A DNA stretch of 64,000 nt from Nioella halotolerans. GTDB taxonomy: Bacteria > Pseudomonadota > Alphaproteobacteria > Rhodobacterales > Rhodobacteraceae. The position numbers and the translations under genes were made by a program. The notes under the pieces were generated by a model. The model worked only from the letters and a program-made list of their open reading frames with translations, was not told the DNA's origin and searched no databases. The DNA is taken from positions 1 through 64,000 of the forward strand of contig QVQC01000043.1 in NCBI GenBank assembly GCA_003428585.1. The letters run 5' to 3'. Every line of letters starts with the position of its first letter. The stretch's first letter is position 1. Shown here in pieces: positions 62,570 through 64,000 of the stretch.

Positions 62570-63445
62570 ATGCAGGTGGTGTTACATATCGGGGCGCCGT
62601 GCACCGATGACGACCGATTGATCAAGTCGCTGCTCAAGAACCGCGACGCGCTTGCGTCAGAGGGGATCGCGGTGCCCACCCCGGCGCTTTACCGCGATGT
62701 CCTGAAGGATACGCTGCGCGCGCTCGACGGGGCGCCGGCGCCCGAGGAGATGAGCCGCGCCATCCTCGAGGCCGGGCGCGTGCCCGAAGATGCCGAACGC
62801 GTCATCCTGTCGGATCCGCGCATGGTCTCGATCAACCGGCTGGTGGTGATCGGGGCGCAGTTCTGGCCGATGATCGACCGGGTGACGCGATCACTGCGCA
62901 ATCTTTTCCCGCGCGACGACGTCGAATTCATGCTCGGCATGCGCGACCCCGCGGCGCTGATCCCGGCGCTTTTCAAGGGGTCGCGCTTCCGCGATTTCGC
63001 CGAATTCACCGACGATATGCAGCCGCACGCGCTCGCCTGGTCGGAAATGCTGGTCCGCATGCGCGAGGCGGTGCCGGAATGCCCGGTGACCACGTGGTGC
63101 AACGAGGACACGCCGCTGATCTGGGGCGAGGTGATGCGCGAGATGGCCGGTCTCGACGCGCTCCACCCGCTGGACGGGGTCGATGACCTGATCGAGGACC
63201 TGATGGACCCGGCCGGCTTTCGCCGCATGCAGGTCTACCTGAAGGAACACCCGCCCGAGACCGAGACCCTGCGCCGCCGCGTGGTTGCGGCCTTCCTCGA
63301 CAAATACGCGCTCGAGGATGCGCTGGAAGAGGACCTCGACACGCCCGGTTGGCCCGACGAGATGCTGGAGGAAATGACCGCCGCCTACGAGGAGGACATG
63401 GACTCCATCGCCCGCATCCCCGGCCTGACACTGATCACGCCCTGA
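62570..63445 (+). CDS. unknown protein with sulfotransferase-like fold
   Basis: 291 residues. The N-terminal MQVVLHIGAPCTDDDRLIKSLLKNRDALASEGIAVPTP has the strand-loop-helix and the N...L...GI..P pattern of the P-loop sulfotransferase-like proteins found in Rhodobacterales. The nucleotide loop is unusual: GAPCTDDD in place of a G-x-x-x-(K/T)-T form. The rest is acidic and helical, with PLDGVDDLIEDLMDPAGFRRM and a very acidic C-terminus. I cannot assign a function. It stands alone. Confidence 0.7.
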   Translation: MQVVLHIGAPCTDDDRLIKSLLKNRDALASEGIAVPTPALYRDVLKDTLRALDGAPAPEEMSRAILEAGRVPEDAERVILSDPRMVSINRLVVIGAQFWPMIDRVTRSLRNLFPRDDVEFMLGMRDPAALIPALFKGSRFRDFAEFTDDMQPHALAWSEMLVRMREAVPECPVTTWCNEDTPLIWGEVMREMAGLDALHPLDGVDDLIEDLMDPAGFRRMQVYLKEHPPETETLRRRVVAAFLDKYALEDALEEDLDTPGWPDEMLEEMTAAYEEDMDSIARIPGLTLITP

Positions 63446-63453
63446 CCCGCGCC

Positions 63454-63494
63454 CGGCGCCGATGAGGGCACCGACGAGGCGCGGATCGGCGCCG
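63454..63494. terminator. 10-bp inverted repeat between convergent genes
   Basis: CGGCGCCGAT (63454-63463) and ATCGGCGCCG (63485-63494) form a perfect stem with a 21-base loop, between the ends of the sulfotransferase-like gene and gapR. It could act as a bidirectional terminator, though no T tracts adjoin. Confidence 0.4.
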
Positions 63495-63508
63495 CCCGCG
63501 CAGCGCGG

Positions 63509-63772
63509 TCACTGCATGCCAAGCGCCTCCTTGTACATCTCCAGCACCGCTTCCTCCTCGGCGATATCGTCGGGCTCGCGCTTGCGCAGTGCGATCACCT
63601 TGCGCATCACCTTGGTGTCGTAGCCGCGCCCCTTCGCTTCGGCCATGACCTCCTTCTGCTGATCGGCGATATCCTTCTTTTCCTGTTCCAGCCGTTCGAA
63701 CCGCTCGATGAACTGGCGCAGTTCGTCGGCGGTCACGCGGTAGCTGTCGGAAGGGGCGTTCGTGTCGTCCAT
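63509..63772 (-). CDS. gapR: nucleoid-associated protein GapR (DUF2312)
   Basis: 87 residues: RVTADELRQFIERFERLEQEKKDIADQQKEVMAEAKGRGYDTKVMRKVIALRKREPDDIAEEE, the complete DUF2312 pattern with a long coiled coil and a basic second helix. In Caulobacter GapR clamps overtwisted, AT-rich DNA ahead of replication. An alternative start ten codons upstream (63802) is possible; GAGG upstream favours MDDTNAPS. Confidence 0.93.
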   Translation of the reverse strand: MDDTNAPSDSYRVTADELRQFIERFERLEQEKKDIADQQKEVMAEAKGRGYDTKVMRKVIALRKREPDDIAEEEAVLEMYKEALGMQ

Positions 63773-63895
63773 CGGGCCTGCCTCGCTTTGTCCCAAATTC
63801 ATCAGCCCACGGGTCTAGCCGCCCTGCCCGCCCCCCGCAAGGCTTGCGAAGCCCCGCGTGACCGGCTAGGCGACGGGTCGCAACGCAAATTGGGG

Positions 63896-64000
63896 ATGAT
63901 GCGCATGGAATGGCTGGTCTGGGTCGGCGCGGGATTGACGGCCGTGGGGCTTGTCCTGATCGCCTACTGCATCATGGCGGCCCTGCGCGTGCGTCGCACC
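63896..64000 (+). CDS. membrane protein, N-terminal part only (cut by window end)
   Basis: Open to the end of the window. Encodes MMRMEWLVWVGAGLTAVGLVLIAYCIMAALRVRRT, one membrane segment followed by a basic stretch. Three in-frame ATGs (63896, 63899, 63905) are possible starts; the last (MEWLVW) may be the true one. Similar short membrane proteins are found next to gapR in related genomes. Function unknown. Confidence 0.55.
   Translation, partial: MMRMEWLVWVGAGLTAVGLVLIAYCIMAALRVRRT

Overview
The window is a GC-rich, densely coded chromosomal segment with the gene content and order of an alphaproteobacterium of the Rhodobacterales (roseobacter/Paracoccaceae type). Points in favour are a DksA with a single cysteine, the order nagZ - SPOR protein - argS - dgt-like - A-type Fe-S carrier, the block NDUFA12-like - mlaD - DUF2155 facing aat - accC - accB, a GapR/DUF2312 protein, and a carnitine dehydrogenase-thioesterase fusion. 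Apart from one tRNA and small repeats it is core and catabolic chromosome. I see no phage, insertion sequence, CRISPR array, rRNA or integrase.

Layout. 1-5.4 kb (minus strand): nagZ (cut by the window start), a SPOR protein, argS, a dGTPase-like HD hydrolase and a small possible exported protein. 5.5-10.4 kb: ErpA/IscA-like carrier, SpoIIAA-like protein, an unknown exported protein, xthA, a FAD monooxygenase and dksA. 10.5-16.1 kb (plus): a MoxR ATPase / DUF2927 lipoprotein / small membrane protein / VWA module, then a small membrane protein, DedA and an M48 peptidase. 16.2-20.7 kb (minus): PIN protein, RlmI-like methyltransferase, lipoprotein, FAH-family hydrolase and an orphan FliM/SpoA protein. 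20.8-25.5 kb (minus): a transporter-histidine kinase of CbrA type, a small membrane protein, a receiver-only regulator and a ScfR-type regulator. 25.8-32.8 kb: SseB-like, Fe-S uracil-DNA glycosylase-like, divergent hemC/hemE, MFS transporter, metG, tRNA-Leu(UAA). 32.9-39.4 kb: gcdH with a divergent LysR regulator, an AEC transporter and an EamA transporter, a fatty acid desaturase and an XRE regulator. 39.5-44.0 kb: carnitine catabolism (lcdH-thioesterase fusion, BKACE enzyme, CdhR-like regulator) and an aldo/keto reductase. 44.2-56.6 kb: reductive pyrimidine/hydantoin catabolism. 56.8-64 kb: accB-accC, aat, DUF2155, mlaD, NDUFA12-like, ald with a divergent Lrp-type regulator, an unknown sulfotransferase-like protein, gapR and the start of a membrane protein.

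The most coherent system is the 44.2-56.6 kb pyrimidine region. PreT/PreA reduce uracil or thymine, dihydropyrimidinase opens the ring, and a nitrilase-fold beta-ureidopropionase and/or an M20 carbamoylase remove the carbamoyl group. An NMT1/THI5-type ABC importer probably feeds the pathway. Two TetR/RutR-like regulators lie in the middle, and I can read three RutR-like operators (TTGACCA-NN-TGGTCAA type), two upstream of the catabolic/transport run and one upstream of preTA.

The less expected signals are: an 11-bp tandem repeat (GTGCACGGGGG) found at two distant sites; a 12-bp perfect hairpin that holds the rlmI-like start codon in its loop and its ribosome-binding site in its stem; the orphan SpoA protein next to the transporter-kinase; a possible leaderless XRE regulator; and MetRS and PreA sequences that differ at normally catalytic positions.
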